Below, piece after piece: positions 19,567 through 27,765 of a DNA stretch of 64,000 bases. The notes below the pieces were generated by a model. That model worked only from the letters and a program-made list of their open reading frames with translations, was not told where the DNA came from and made no database searches. Source of the stretch: Opitutales bacterium (lineage in GTDB: Bacteria > Verrucomicrobiota > Verrucomicrobiia > Opitutales > UBA953); assembly GCA_017531845.1 (NCBI GenBank), contig JAFXKI010000011.1:124001-188000 (forward strand), in the 5' to 3' direction. Made by a program: the position numbers and the translations under genes. Positions within the stretch are counted from its first letter, which is position 1; every line of letters begins with the position of its first letter.

Positions 19567-19722
19567 GGAGAAGTTCGCGCAAAGACGCCGTGTCGCGAAG
19601 TTTTTTTAAGAAGTTCTCACGGAGACACAGAGCCACAGAGTTTTTATTAAAAAATCTTTCAAACGCTTGGCGGCTTGGCGCGAGATTTCAAAAAAACATT
19701 TCACGCAAGGTCGCGAAGTTTT
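19567..19722. repeat. Word-type intergenic repeat (GCGAAG, CACAGAG words)
   Basis: Iterates words such as GTCGCGAAGTTTTTTT (twice), ACGGAGACACAGAGCCACAG and CGCTTGGCGGCTTGGCGCG. Similar wording occurs at 24207-24346 and 45288-45482. Confidence 0.7.
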
Positions 19723-19723
19723 T

Positions 19724-19901
19724 TTGACTCCTCCGCCACGCCTGCGGCGCCCCCTCCCCTTACCAAGGGGAGGAGCTTCTGATTTCCTTTTTTTAGATTT
19801 TTAAAAAGCTCTCCCTCTTACTAAGAGGGAGGGGACCGTGCGAAGCATGGTGAGGGCGTTCTTTAGCGACGGGAACGCGGATTTCTTAACGCAAAAACAC
19901 A
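19724..19901. repeat. Double-palindrome intergenic repeat, copy c
   Basis: It carries TTGACTCCTCCGCCACGCC, the palindromes CTCCCCTTACCAAGGGGAG and CTCCCTCTTACTAAGAGGG with the same spacer as copy b, GGTGAGGGCGTTCTTTAGCG, then the CGGATTTCTTAACGCAAA tail found in copy a. Within the last part a CGGGAACG octamer is present where copy a has GGGAACTC. Confidence 0.9.
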
Positions 19902-19940
19902 AAAAAAGAAACAGCCGGGAAATGACTGTTTCTTTTTTTG
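19901..19940 (-). terminator. Intrinsic terminator of hom
   Basis: AAAAAGAAACAG pairs with CTGTTTCTTTTT across an 11-base loop; the plus-strand A tract is the T tract of the leftward hom transcript, which ends at 19963. Confidence 0.88.
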
Positions 19941-19962
19941 GAAAAAATGTTTCGCGTTTGTC

Positions 19963-21294
19963 TTACTCGCGGGTCGGCTCGTAGATGCGGAGCAGAAGCG
20001 GCGCGGTGAGAATTTGCGGGAGCGTTTTAAGCTCGTCGACAACGCGTTCCATGACGGCTTCCGAGGTCGGATACGTCGCGAGCGTAATCGTGCCGCGGCG
20101 TTCGCCCGGATGTTCGTAAGTAACGACGCGGGCGACGGAAACGCCGTGTTTGGCGAGCACGGAATAGAAGCCGACGAGCGTTCCCGGCTCGTCCAAAATC
20201 GAAATGCGCAGGTAAAACTTCGAGCGGATTTCGTCCATCGTTGCCATGCGCGCGGTTTCGCCGAGGCGGTAGCAGGCGTCGATGTCGCTGGGCGTGAGGA
20301 ATTTGTGCGCGTCGTCGCGAATGCCGATCATCGCGTCGACGATGTCGCTGATGACGGCGGAGGAAGTGGCGTCCTGCCCGGCGCCGCGCCCGATGAGAAT
20401 TGTCGTTCCCGCGACGTCGCCGGAAAGCTTAATCGCGTTGTAAACGCCGTCGACGCGTGCGAGTGTTTTGTCGAGCGGAATGAGCGCGGGATAAACGCCG
20501 AGCGAGAGCGCGCCGGTTTTAAAATTGCGGCGAATCATGCCGAGCAGCTTGATGCGATAGCCGAAATCGCGCGCGCGGTGCATGTCTTCGAGCGTAACGT
20601 TGCGAATGCCTTCGACGAGGGCGTCGCGCTCGGAAACCCATTTCCCGTGAGCGAGGAACGCGAGAATAACGGCTTTGTGAAACGCGTCCCAGCCGTCGAG
20701 GTCAAGACGGTCGTCCGCTTCGACGTAGCCGAGTTTTTTCGCGTCCTGCAAAATTTCCTCGTAGGATTTCCCCTCCGCTTCCATGCGGGAAAGAATGTAA
20801 TTGCAGGTGCCGTTGATAATGCCCGCGATGGATTCAAAGCGGTTGGCAACCAAGCCTTCGCGCAGGGTTTTGATAATCGGAATCCCGCCGGCGACGGACG
20901 CTTCAAAGTAGTAATGTCCGCCGTGCGCCTTGACTGCGTCGAAAACTTCGCGCCCGAATTCGTAAATAAGCGCTTTGTTCGCGGAAACGACGACTTTGCC
21001 GAGCTTGAGCGCGGCGAGCGTGTAATCTTTCGCCTTCGTCGTGCCGCCCATGAGTTCGCAAACGATGTTCACATCCGGGTGGTTGACGACTTCCGTCGGA
21101 TCAAGCGTCAAAACTTCCGCGGGAACGCTCACGCCGCGTTCGCGCTTGAGATCGCGCACGGCGATTTTCGGGAACGCGATCGAAACGCCAAGGCGTTCTT
21201 CGAGTTCTTCGCGTTGTGATTGCAGGTGCTTCCAAACGCCCTGCCCGACCGTGCCGAAGCCGATAAATCCGATACCGATTTTTGTTTTATTCAT
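19963..21294 (-). CDS. hom: Homoserine dehydrogenase
   Basis: A 443-residue enzyme reducing aspartate semialdehyde to homoserine for threonine and methionine synthesis. GFIGFGTVGQGVW is the NAD(P) loop, VSANKALI and GIINGTCNYILSRM are active-site segments, and EADDRLDLDGWDAFHKAVIL carries the catalytic Asp/Lys region. A C-terminal ACT domain (about 360-443, YLRISILDEPGTLVGFYSVL) implies feedback control by an amino acid, probably threonine. Length fits the single-function ACT-bearing form. Confidence 0.96.
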   Translation of the reverse strand: MNKTKIGIGFIGFGTVGQGVWKHLQSQREELEERLGVSIAFPKIAVRDLKRERGVSVPAEVLTLDPTEVVNHPDVNIVCELMGGTTKAKDYTLAALKLGKVVVSANKALIYEFGREVFDAVKAHGGHYYFEASVAGGIPIIKTLREGLVANRFESIAGIINGTCNYILSRMEAEGKSYEEILQDAKKLGYVEADDRLDLDGWDAFHKAVILAFLAHGKWVSERDALVEGIRNVTLEDMHRARDFGYRIKLLGMIRRNFKTGALSLGVYPALIPLDKTLARVDGVYNAIKLSGDVAGTTILIGRGAGQDATSSAVISDIVDAMIGIRDDAHKFLTPSDIDACYRLGETARMATMDEIRSKFYLRISILDEPGTLVGFYSVLAKHGVSVARVVTYEHPGERRGTITLATYPTSEAVMERVVDELKTLPQILTAPLLLRIYEPTRE

Positions 21295-21298
21295 TTTT

Positions 21299-21394
21299 TG
21301 TTTTTTGGCTTTTAGCTGTTAGCGATTGGCTCTTGGTCTTTTAACCGGGTCCCGCCAAACGCCCTCTTTAATCTTTAAACTTTAATCTTTAATC
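21299..21394. repeat. Word-type intergenic repeat (CTTTAATCTTTAA)
   Basis: The hom-plsY spacer contains GGCTTTTAGCTGTTAGCGAT and then CTTTAATC words repeated several times. The reverse complement, ATTAAAGATTAAAG, is repeated at 39893-39940. No gene is seen. Confidence 0.6.
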
Positions 21395-22057
21395 CTATTT
21401 CTTAAACGAATTTTCTTCGCCGCGCATCAAGCGAACAATATTTGAACGATGCATGATGATGATGAAAATCGCAATCACGAGGCAGAAGCCGACATGAATC
21501 GTCGTATAGCCGAGCGAGGGGAAAAATTTCGCCAAAATCATCGATGTCAGCGGCAGAGAAAGCCCGAAAACCATCGAAGCGATGGCGACGATGCGCGTCG
21601 GGAAATAAACCGCGAGCCAAACGACAATGCCGACGAGCACGGCAATCGGCATTGCGCCGAGAAGCCCGCCGATAGTCGTCGAAACGCCCTTCCCGCCTTT
21701 AAATTTCAGGAAAATCGAGAAGCAATGCCCGAGAAGCGCTCCCGCGAAACCGCAGAGCTGCGCGACGGCGATCGCGTGCGGCCAGTTTTGCGCGGCGGCG
21801 GGATCGGTCGGCTCCAGCGCGCCCATCAGCAACCACGGCCAAAACGCCGCGACAAAGCCTTTGAGCATATCGAGAATGAAAACGAGATTGCCGGCAAATT
21901 TCCCGCAAGTGCGCTTCACGTTGGTCGCGCCGGGATTACCGCTTCCCGCCGTTAAAATATTTACGCCGTAACGTTTTGCGACGATGACCGCAAACGGGAT
22001 CGCGCCGAGAAAATATCCGATAATCAGAGCTGCCGCCGAAAAGAAAACTTCTGTCAT
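21395..22057 (-). CDS. plsY: Glycerol-3-phosphate acyltransferase PlsY
   Basis: A 220-residue inner-membrane enzyme that transfers acyl from acyl-phosphate to glycerol 3-phosphate, the first step of phospholipid synthesis. GYFLGAIPFAVIVAK, GSGNPGATNVKR and KFKGGKGVSTTIGGLLG are the three PlsY signature loops. Five or more membrane helices are apparent. It is downstream of nothing obvious on its strand and shares direction with hom. Confidence 0.95.
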   Translation of the reverse strand: MTEVFFSAAALIIGYFLGAIPFAVIVAKRYGVNILTAGSGNPGATNVKRTCGKFAGNLVFILDMLKGFVAAFWPWLLMGALEPTDPAAAQNWPHAIAVAQLCGFAGALLGHCFSIFLKFKGGKGVSTTIGGLLGAMPIAVLVGIVVWLAVYFPTRIVAIASMVFGLSLPLTSMILAKFFPSLGYTTIHVGFCLVIAIFIIIMHRSNIVRLMRGEENSFKK

Positions 22058-22093
22058 AACGGGAAAATTCTACGCGAGCCGCCCGCGTTTCCG

Positions 22094-22298
22094 CAAATTG
22101 AAATTTGCCGAAGCACGCTTCGGCAAATGTTTAAGAGCTGAGAAGCTGAAATGTTTAATCGACGGAGCCGAGGGTTTTACTTTTATAAAATAAAAAAAGG
22201 ATTCTTTTCCTTGTTTCCTTTGCGAAACAACTAAACTTCTAAGCTCTTAAGCTTTTCAGCATTTGTTGCTCGTTCCGAGCAACAAATTTCAATTTGCC
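22094..22298. repeat. REPIN-like element: inverted ends with variable hairpins, copy 1
   Basis: The outer ends are CAAATTGAAATTTG (left) and AAATTTCAATTTG (right). Just inside each sits a perfect hairpin: GCCGAAGCACGCTTCGGC on the left and GTTGCTCGTTCCGAGCAAC on the right, each followed or preceded by CAAATG/GCATTTG. Further in, TTAAGAGCTGAGAAGCTGAA is mirrored by CTAAGCTCTTAAGCTTTTCAG. The centre is AT-rich filler. It lies between divergent plsY and queC. Confidence 0.85.
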
Positions 22299-22331
22299 GA
22301 AGCGGCGTGTAAAAAATAAATTGATACAATT

Positions 22332-23003
22332 ATGAGTTTGGAAAATCCGCAAAGCAGCATCGTTCTTTTGTCCGGAGGCTTGGACTCGACGGTGCTTTTA
22401 GCAAAACTCGTTGCAGAAAAGCGCCGCGTGCTCGCCTTGGGCATTCACTACGGGCAGCGACACGCTCGGGAAATTGATGCGGCACGCGCCGTTTGCTCCC
22501 ACTACGGCGTAGAATACCGCCTCGCCGATTTGCGCGCCGTTTCCGCATTTTTCGGAAAAAACAGCCTCACCGACAGCGACATTCCCGTTTACGAAGGCGC
22601 TTACAACGAAGACGGCATGAAAAACACCGTCGTTCCCGCCCGCAATCTTTTGCTCATCTCGCTCGCCACGTCTTGGGCTATTGCCGAAAAATGCGACACT
22701 ATCGCCTACGCCGCGCACGGCGGCGACCACGCCATTTATCCGGACTGCCGTGAGGAATTTGCGGAAAAACTCGATGCCGTCGTCCGCATTTCGGATTGGC
22801 ATCCCGTGCGCCTTGAACGCCCGTTTGTCGGCATGAGCAAGGGCGAAATCGTAGCCCTCGGCGCAAAGCTCGGCGCGCCGCTTCACCTCACATGGTCCTG
22901 CTACAACGGCGGGAACGCTCATTGCGGAAAATGCGCAACCTGCATTGAGCGCGCCGCCGCATTTCGCGAAGCCGGGCTTCCCGACCCGACCGTCTACGCA
23001 TAA
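22332..23003 (+). CDS. queC: 7-cyano-7-deazaguanine synthase
   Basis: A 223-residue ATP-dependent enzyme that makes preQ0, the precursor of queuosine. SGGLDST (residues 14-20) is the PP-loop, GIHYGQRHAREI and VPARNLLLISLA are family segments, and a C-terminal cysteine set (WSCYNGG, HCGKCATC) binds zinc. Other queuosine genes are not next to it. The following gene starts 21 bases later on the same strand. Confidence 0.96.
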   Translation: MSLENPQSSIVLLSGGLDSTVLLAKLVAEKRRVLALGIHYGQRHAREIDAARAVCSHYGVEYRLADLRAVSAFFGKNSLTDSDIPVYEGAYNEDGMKNTVVPARNLLLISLATSWAIAEKCDTIAYAAHGGDHAIYPDCREEFAEKLDAVVRISDWHPVRLERPFVGMSKGEIVALGAKLGAPLHLTWSCYNGGNAHCGKCATCIERAAAFREAGLPDPTVYA

Positions 23004-23024
23004 TCCGGCAAAAATTCCCGAATT

Positions 23025-24209
23025 ATGGAAAAATTTTGGCTAAAAAAAGCACGCGAAGCATGGAGCGTTCCCGCCGGCACTCCGGACGGAGTGTTGCTCG
23101 AAAAAGTGCGTTCCGGCGTCGAAACCTTGAGCGATCTTTTTACCACGGAACGCCCGGGCAACGGAAAATTCCGCGATTATATGAGCGACCCGAAACTGCT
23201 TGCCGCCTACGGGCTTTTCTTTTTTCCGCAAAGTTTCGCGCGCGCCAGTTTCTCCGTCCGCCGGCTTCTTGATGTCTATGCCTGGAATCCGCTTGGAAGC
23301 GACGAAACACCGCTCCGCATTCTCGACCTCGGAAGCGGAGCCTCTCCTTGCGGCTTTGCCGCCGCCGAAATTTTTCGGGAAAAATTTCCCGAAAGAAAAA
23401 CCGTCATTACCGCTTTTGACCGTTCCCGCGCCGCCGTGCAAGCTGCCCGGGAAATCGCGCAAAACACCGGGAGCGAGAAAAACCCGCAAGTTTCCGTCGA
23501 AACACTTGTCGGGGACCTGAAAAAACTCGTTCCCGCAAAGCTCGGGCTTCCGCCCCAGGATTTAATTTTACTCGGCTGGAGCTTGAACGAAGCCGTTCCC
23601 GCAAACGAAGACGCGTTTCCGTTTTTAAAAAACCTCGCTCCGCTTCTCTCGAAAAACGGCGCGATTGTCGTTCTCGAGCCAGCGCTGAAGCTCACCGCAG
23701 AACGCCTTCGCCGGGCGAGTGATTCCGTCGCGCAAAATCCCGGAAATCCGTTTTTTCGCCTTGCTCCGGAGCTCGGAAATCACACTTGCCCGCTCCTTCG
23801 CGAAGGCATTTTTTGGGAACACGAAGTGCGAAAATGGACGCCGCCGGAATCGCTGGAATTTCTCAACCGCACGCTTTTCCGCGATATTTCCTGCCTGAAA
23901 TTTGCATGGAGCGCATTCGGGAAAAAACCGGGAAAACACTTTGACGTTCCCGCCGGAGCCGCAGAGCTCTTGCGATTGGTTTCTCCTTTGGAAGCAACCA
24001 AAACCTGTCTGCGCTTTACAGGAATAAATCCCGCCGGAGAAAAAAAATCCGTCGAAATCCCGACACGCGGGCTTTCCAAAAGCGAAGTCAAAAAAATCGC
24101 CGCAGAATGGGAGCGCGGAGACCTCGCCGCGCTCGCGGGAACGCTTTCGCCGCTCGGGAACGCAGGTCATTTCCGCCTCGACGGAAAACTCTTGCCTCCG
24201 GAGCTTTAA
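23025..24209 (+). CDS. Rsm22-like SAM-dependent methyltransferase
   Basis: A 394-residue protein. RILDLGSGASPCGFAAAEIF (about 97-117) is a SAM-binding motif I, AFDRSRAAVQAAREIA is motif II and DLILLGWSLNEA lies near the catalytic face. The upstream segment DYMSDPKLLAAYGLFFFPQS and the cysteine-containing NHTCPLLREGIFWEHEVRKW resemble the Rsm22 family, which methylates or assembles small-subunit rRNA. Membership is a judgement from motif order, not a search. It sits close behind queC, so the two may be cotranscribed. Confidence 0.65.
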   Translation: MEKFWLKKAREAWSVPAGTPDGVLLEKVRSGVETLSDLFTTERPGNGKFRDYMSDPKLLAAYGLFFFPQSFARASFSVRRLLDVYAWNPLGSDETPLRILDLGSGASPCGFAAAEIFREKFPERKTVITAFDRSRAAVQAAREIAQNTGSEKNPQVSVETLVGDLKKLVPAKLGLPPQDLILLGWSLNEAVPANEDAFPFLKNLAPLLSKNGAIVVLEPALKLTAERLRRASDSVAQNPGNPFFRLAPELGNHTCPLLREGIFWEHEVRKWTPPESLEFLNRTLFRDISCLKFAWSAFGKKPGKHFDVPAGAAELLRLVSPLEATKTCLRFTGINPAGEKKSVEIPTRGLSKSEVKKIAAEWERGDLAALAGTLSPLGNAGHFRLDGKLLPPEL

Positions 24210-24346
24210 GACTCGCGCTCACGGAGCCGCAGAGCTACGGAGTTTTTTATCTGTGAATATTTTTTAACGCAGGCGAAACAGAACTTCACAGATTTTTTGT
24301 TTAAAAATCTCTTTTCAAACGCATCGCGGCTTAGCGACCTTGAGCG
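24207..24346. repeat. Word-type intergenic repeat
   Basis: Contains CTCACGGAGCCGCAGAGCTA, CGGAGTTTTTT, paired TCTGTGAA / TTCACAGA words and GCATCGCGGCTTAGCGACC. It resembles the repeats at 19567 and 45288 in vocabulary. Confidence 0.6.
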
Positions 24347-24347
24347 T

Positions 24348-24386
24348 AAAAAAAAAGAACAACCATACACGGTTGTTCTTTTTTTG
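24348..24386. terminator. Bidirectional intrinsic terminator
   Basis: AAAGAACAACC pairs with GGTTGTTCTTT around a six-base loop, with A and T tracts on either side. It lies between the rightward Rsm22-like gene and the leftward membrane-protein gene. Confidence 0.92.
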
Positions 24387-24439
24387 ATAATTTGCGGAGC
24401 TTTACACCGCGTTGCGGTTTTCAAAAGCCGCACCCGCCT

Positions 24440-25849
24440 TTAGCGGATTTTCTTAATCGGACGAACTCCGCCGACTTTTTTAACGCCGGCAACGCCGACC
24501 GGACGCGGAGCCGCGACGCGTTGCGGTTGCGTTCCCGTCGGAACAGCCCGATGCTGTTGCTGGTATCCGGCCTGTTGTTGGGCATAAGCCTGTGCATACG
24601 TCTGTTGTTGGTTCGGAGCATACTGCTGTTGCTGGGCGGCGTAAGCCTGCTGGTAAGCTTGCTGTTGCTGCTGATACGCAGCGTAGGCCTGTTGCTGGGC
24701 ATAGTATTGCGCCTGCTGTTGCTGATACGCTGCCATCGCCGCCGCGTCGGGAGTCTGTGCGGTCTGGGCGGTCTGTTGCGGCTGAGTTTCCGGCGAAGCC
24801 GGCACTTGCTGCGGAACGGCAGGTTGAGCTTGAGCCTGTTGCGCCGCCTGCTGTTGCGCATAGTATTGCGCATAAGCCTGCTGTTGCGCGTAAAGTTGCT
24901 GAGCATAAGCCTGTGCATACGCCTGCTGCTGGTCGAGCATGTTCGGATTGCTTTCGGCAGGCGGCTCTTCGCCCTTTTTGGATTTCTTTTCCTTCTTCGG
25001 TTTTTCCGGTTTCGGCGGTTTTACGGGTTTCGGGAAGTTTGCGGGAACGCCGAGAATCGACATCGTTGCGCAAAGAAGGAAGAACATCGACATCAAATCG
25101 CCGCAGTTAAAAAGCAGAACGGCGCGGTCAAGCCCAAGTTCATTCGAAGCGACGAGGAACGTTCCCGCGCTGTAAATCACTGCCGGAAGTGCCACCGCAA
25201 GGAGTGCCATTAAGCCCGTGCGATCCTGCAAATTGTCTTCCGAACGCTTCTGAACTTTTTTCGCTTGGGAAATAACGTAAGTAACGATCAGCCCGATCGC
25301 GCAAACCACGGCGGGAATACCCAACATGAGCGCGGACCCCATCGCCAAAACCTTTTGCCCGACGTTAAACGCTGCCGCCTCTTCAATCATATCGGCGGGA
25401 ACGTTAAGCGTCATCGCTGCGGAAGTCATCGCCTCTCCCGCCGAAGCAAGCCCGAAGCAAAGGAACGACAAAATGATCAGCGGAATCAGCGCAAGCTTTT
25501 GCATTCGCTTGTATTTAAAGCCGGGCAAAAACGCAAGCCCGACAAAAATCAGCGTCGCCCACCACGCCCAAAGCCCGGTGCGTGCCGCCACCGCGTTTGC
25601 CGCAATTTCCCGATGCTGATACAAAAACTGATTAAATTCCCATTGCGAATACATCGCCGCAAGCCCGACACCGAAAGCGGCGACCGCACCGAGAATGTGC
25701 GGAAGTTTTTCCTGTACGCGGGAACGCGCAATCATCACGCCGCCGACGGCGAACCCGGCAACGGCTGTGGCGTAGTGAGAGTAAAGAGCGATTTTTTGCG
25801 CAGAATTGGCAAGCTCCGGTGCGGAACAAATGAGGGTCGGTTCGGACAT
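24440..25849 (-). CDS. Membrane protein with a Gln/Ala/Tyr-rich prion-like tail
   Basis: A 469-residue protein of unknown function. Residues about 1-275 hold roughly seven hydrophobic segments (for example YATAVAGFAVGGVMI and VLAMGSALMLGIPAVVCAIG). A charged linker KPVKPPKPEKPKKEKKSKKG follows, then about 130 residues almost entirely Gln, Ala and Tyr (QQAYAQAYAQQ-type repeats), and a basic end VGGVRPIKKIR. The tail composition matches prion-like, phase-separating domains. It stands alone between two terminated or divergent units. Neighbours give no functional hint. Confidence 0.85.
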   Translation of the reverse strand: MSEPTLICSAPELANSAQKIALYSHYATAVAGFAVGGVMIARSRVQEKLPHILGAVAAFGVGLAAMYSQWEFNQFLYQHREIAANAVAARTGLWAWWATLIFVGLAFLPGFKYKRMQKLALIPLIILSFLCFGLASAGEAMTSAAMTLNVPADMIEEAAAFNVGQKVLAMGSALMLGIPAVVCAIGLIVTYVISQAKKVQKRSEDNLQDRTGLMALLAVALPAVIYSAGTFLVASNELGLDRAVLLFNCGDLMSMFFLLCATMSILGVPANFPKPVKPPKPEKPKKEKKSKKGEEPPAESNPNMLDQQQAYAQAYAQQLYAQQQAYAQYYAQQQAAQQAQAQPAVPQQVPASPETQPQQTAQTAQTPDAAAMAAYQQQQAQYYAQQQAYAAYQQQQQAYQQAYAAQQQQYAPNQQQTYAQAYAQQQAGYQQQHRAVPTGTQPQRVAAPRPVGVAGVKKVGGVRPIKKIR

Positions 25850-25917
25850 AAGTTAAATGCAACTGAGTGATAGAAAATAGCTTTTGCTGAAGCGGGAACA
25901 GTTTTATTTCAAGCTTC

Positions 25918-26034
25918 GAGCAGTTTCAACATTAAAGAAGAATTAGGGAGAAATTAGAAATTGGAAATAATCCTTCCGCACTCCCAATTTCTCATTTCTC
26001 GTTCCTAACTCTTAAATCCTAATTTTTTCAAAAA
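25918..26034. repeat. Intergenic inverted repeat
   Basis: GGAGAAATTAGAAATTGG is answered by CCAATTTCTCATTTCTC after a 19-base centre, with outer AAGAATTAGG / CCTAATTTTT arms. It lies between glyQS and the upstream membrane-protein gene. Confidence 0.7.
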
Positions 26035-26036
26035 AA

Positions 26037-27548
26037 CTATCCGTCGATTTTTTCGGAAAGATAGGCGACGAGCTCGTCTTCCGTGAGGCGAATCTGCTGA
26101 AGCGTGTCGCGGTCGCGGAGCGTAACCTTGCCGTCTTTTTCAATCGTATCGAAGTCAATCGTGATGCCGAACGGCGTGCCGATTTCGTCCTGACGGCGAT
26201 AGCGGCGCCCGATTGCTCCCGCCGCGTCGTAGAAGACGTTCCAGCGGCGTTTGAGGCGCTTGTAAATAGCGTCGGCGCGTTCGACGAGTTCCGGTTTGTT
26301 TTTCACGAGCGGGAACACGGCGGCTTTATACGGCGCGAGGCGCGGGTGCAGCTTGAGCACGAGGCGTTTTTCGCCGTCCACTTCCTCTTCGCAATACGCT
26401 GCGGAAAGCACGGCGAGGAAAATGCGGTCCACGCCGACGGACGGTTCGATAACGTGCGGCACGTATTTGCGCTTCGCCGCTTCGTCAAAATATTCCATCG
26501 ACTTGCCGGAAACCGTCTGGTGCTGCGTCAGGTCGTAATCGCCGCGCGCGGCAACGCCCTGCAATTCCTGCACGCCGAACGGGAACTCAAACATAATATC
26601 CGTCGTGCCCTTCGAGTAGTGCGCGAGTTTTTCTTTCGGGTGGTCGTAAAGCGAAAGACGCGATTTCGGGATGCCGATCCCGTCGAACCAATCCATGCAG
26701 TATTCGATCCAGCCTTTGTGAAGCGACTGCCAATCCGCGTCGGGCGAAATGAAATATTCGATTTCCATTTGTTCGAACTCGCGGGAACGGAAAATGAAGT
26801 TGCGCGGGTTGATTTCGTTGCGGAAAGCCTTACCCGTTTGCGCGATCCCGAACGGCACTTTGACGCGCCCGGTATCGACGATATTTTTGAAATTGATGAA
26901 AATGCCCTGTGCGGTTTCCGGGCGCAGATAGGCGACCGCCGTTTCGTCGCGCAACGCGCCGACGTAGGTTTGGAACATCATGTTAAACGCGCGCGGCGGC
27001 GTGAGCGAGCCGGGCTTGCCCGTCGCCGGAGACGGAATCAACGCGTATTCTTCAGGCTTCGCTTCCGTGTAATCTTTCAACACGATCGGCGCCATTTCGC
27101 CCTGCTTCGCGAGCTTGCGCTTCATGTCGTTCGCCATTTCCTCCGCCTGCGCCTGCATGCCTTCGTCTTCCAAAACGGAAACGTAGCCGATAGTTTCGCC
27201 GGCGACGATGACGGGTGCGAAAAACAGCTGGTCGGCGCGGTAACGCATTTTCGACTCTTTGCAATCGACGAGCGGGTCCGTAAAATTATCAACGTGCCCG
27301 GACGCCTTCCACGTCGTCGGGTGGTGAATAATCGTCGAATCAAGCCCGACAATGTCGTCGCGGCGGTGCACCATATCTTTCCACCACGCCTGCTTGATAT
27401 TGTTTTTCAACTCGACGCCAAGAGGACCGTAATCGAAAAATCCGTTGTATCCGCCGTAAATATCGGACGACTGGAAGATAAAGCCGCGGCGTTTGCACAG
27501 GTTGATGATGTCGTTCATCAGGTTGGAGGAAGATTTCTTTTCGCTCAT
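26037..27548 (-). CDS. glyQS: Glycyl-tRNA synthetase, single-chain dimeric type
   Basis: A 503-residue class II synthetase charging tRNA-Gly. Class II motifs are visible: [20 protein letters not shown] (motif 1 region), [14 protein letters not shown] and [20 protein letters not shown] (motif 2) and [18 protein letters not shown] (motif 3), with a C-terminal anticodon domain ending [20 protein letters not shown]. This is the homodimeric type, not the alpha2-beta2 enzyme of many bacteria. It is monocistronic here. Confidence 0.97.
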   Translation of the reverse strand: MSEKKSSSNLMNDIINLCKRRGFIFQSSDIYGGYNGFFDYGPLGVELKNNIKQAWWKDMVHRRDDIVGLDSTIIHHPTTWKASGHVDNFTDPLVDCKESKMRYRADQLFFAPVIVAGETIGYVSVLEDEGMQAQAEEMANDMKRKLAKQGEMAPIVLKDYTEAKPEEYALIPSPATGKPGSLTPPRAFNMMFQTYVGALRDETAVAYLRPETAQGIFINFKNIVDTGRVKVPFGIAQTGKAFRNEINPRNFIFRSREFEQMEIEYFISPDADWQSLHKGWIEYCMDWFDGIGIPKSRLSLYDHPKEKLAHYSKGTTDIMFEFPFGVQELQGVAARGDYDLTQHQTVSGKSMEYFDEAAKRKYVPHVIEPSVGVDRIFLAVLSAAYCEEEVDGEKRLVLKLHPRLAPYKAAVFPLVKNKPELVERADAIYKRLKRRWNVFYDAAGAIGRRYRRQDEIGTPFGITIDFDTIEKDGKVTLRDRDTLQQIRLTEDELVAYLSEKIDG

Positions 27549-27635
27549 CGTTTTTTATAAAAAGGTTTCGGGAGAAAATAAACGCGTTCCCGCTAAAAGA
27601 CAAGCGCGGGAACAGCTATCGATTTTCAATTCCGC

Positions 27636-27671
27636 AAAAAAAAAAACGCACCTGAAAAACAGATGCGTTTC
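27636..27671 (-). terminator. Probable terminator of tRNA-Met
   Basis: AACGCACCTG pairs with CAGATGCGTT (one mismatch) around AAAAA, and an 11-base A tract on the left is the T tract for leftward transcription from tRNA-Met. Confidence 0.72.
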
Positions 27672-27677
27672 GGAAAG

Positions 27678-27753
27678 TGGTGCCAAGGGGCGGATTCGAA
27701 CCGCCGACCTTAGGCTTATGAGTCCCGCGCTCTACCGGCTGAGCTACCCTGGC
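27678..27753 (-). tRNA. tRNA-Met (CAT), elongator type
   Basis: Read on the minus strand, the acceptor GCCAGGG pairs with CCTTGGC (one G-T pair), the D arm is GCTCAGCCGGTAGAGC, the anticodon loop CTCATAA holds CAT, and the T arm is GGCGGTTCGAATCCGCC. The CCA end is encoded. The intact first acceptor pair and the anticodon loop context fit an elongator Met tRNA; an Ile tRNA with modified C34 is less likely. It lies 12 bases after the mutY stop, so mutY read-through may add to its transcription. Confidence 0.93.
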
Positions 27754-27765
27754 ACAAAAGAGACG

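Larger units (their letters stand above)
19430..19962. other. Gene-free region between the PEP-CTERM gene and hom
   Basis: No gene is supported. It holds a hairpin at 19472-19505, a word-type repeat (19567-19722), repeat copy c and the hom terminator. Confidence 0.6.

Noticed and set aside
20014-21219. 401-codon rightward open frame
   Set aside because: Antisense shadow of hom.
26346-27560. 404-codon rightward open frame
   Set aside because: Antisense shadow of glyQS.
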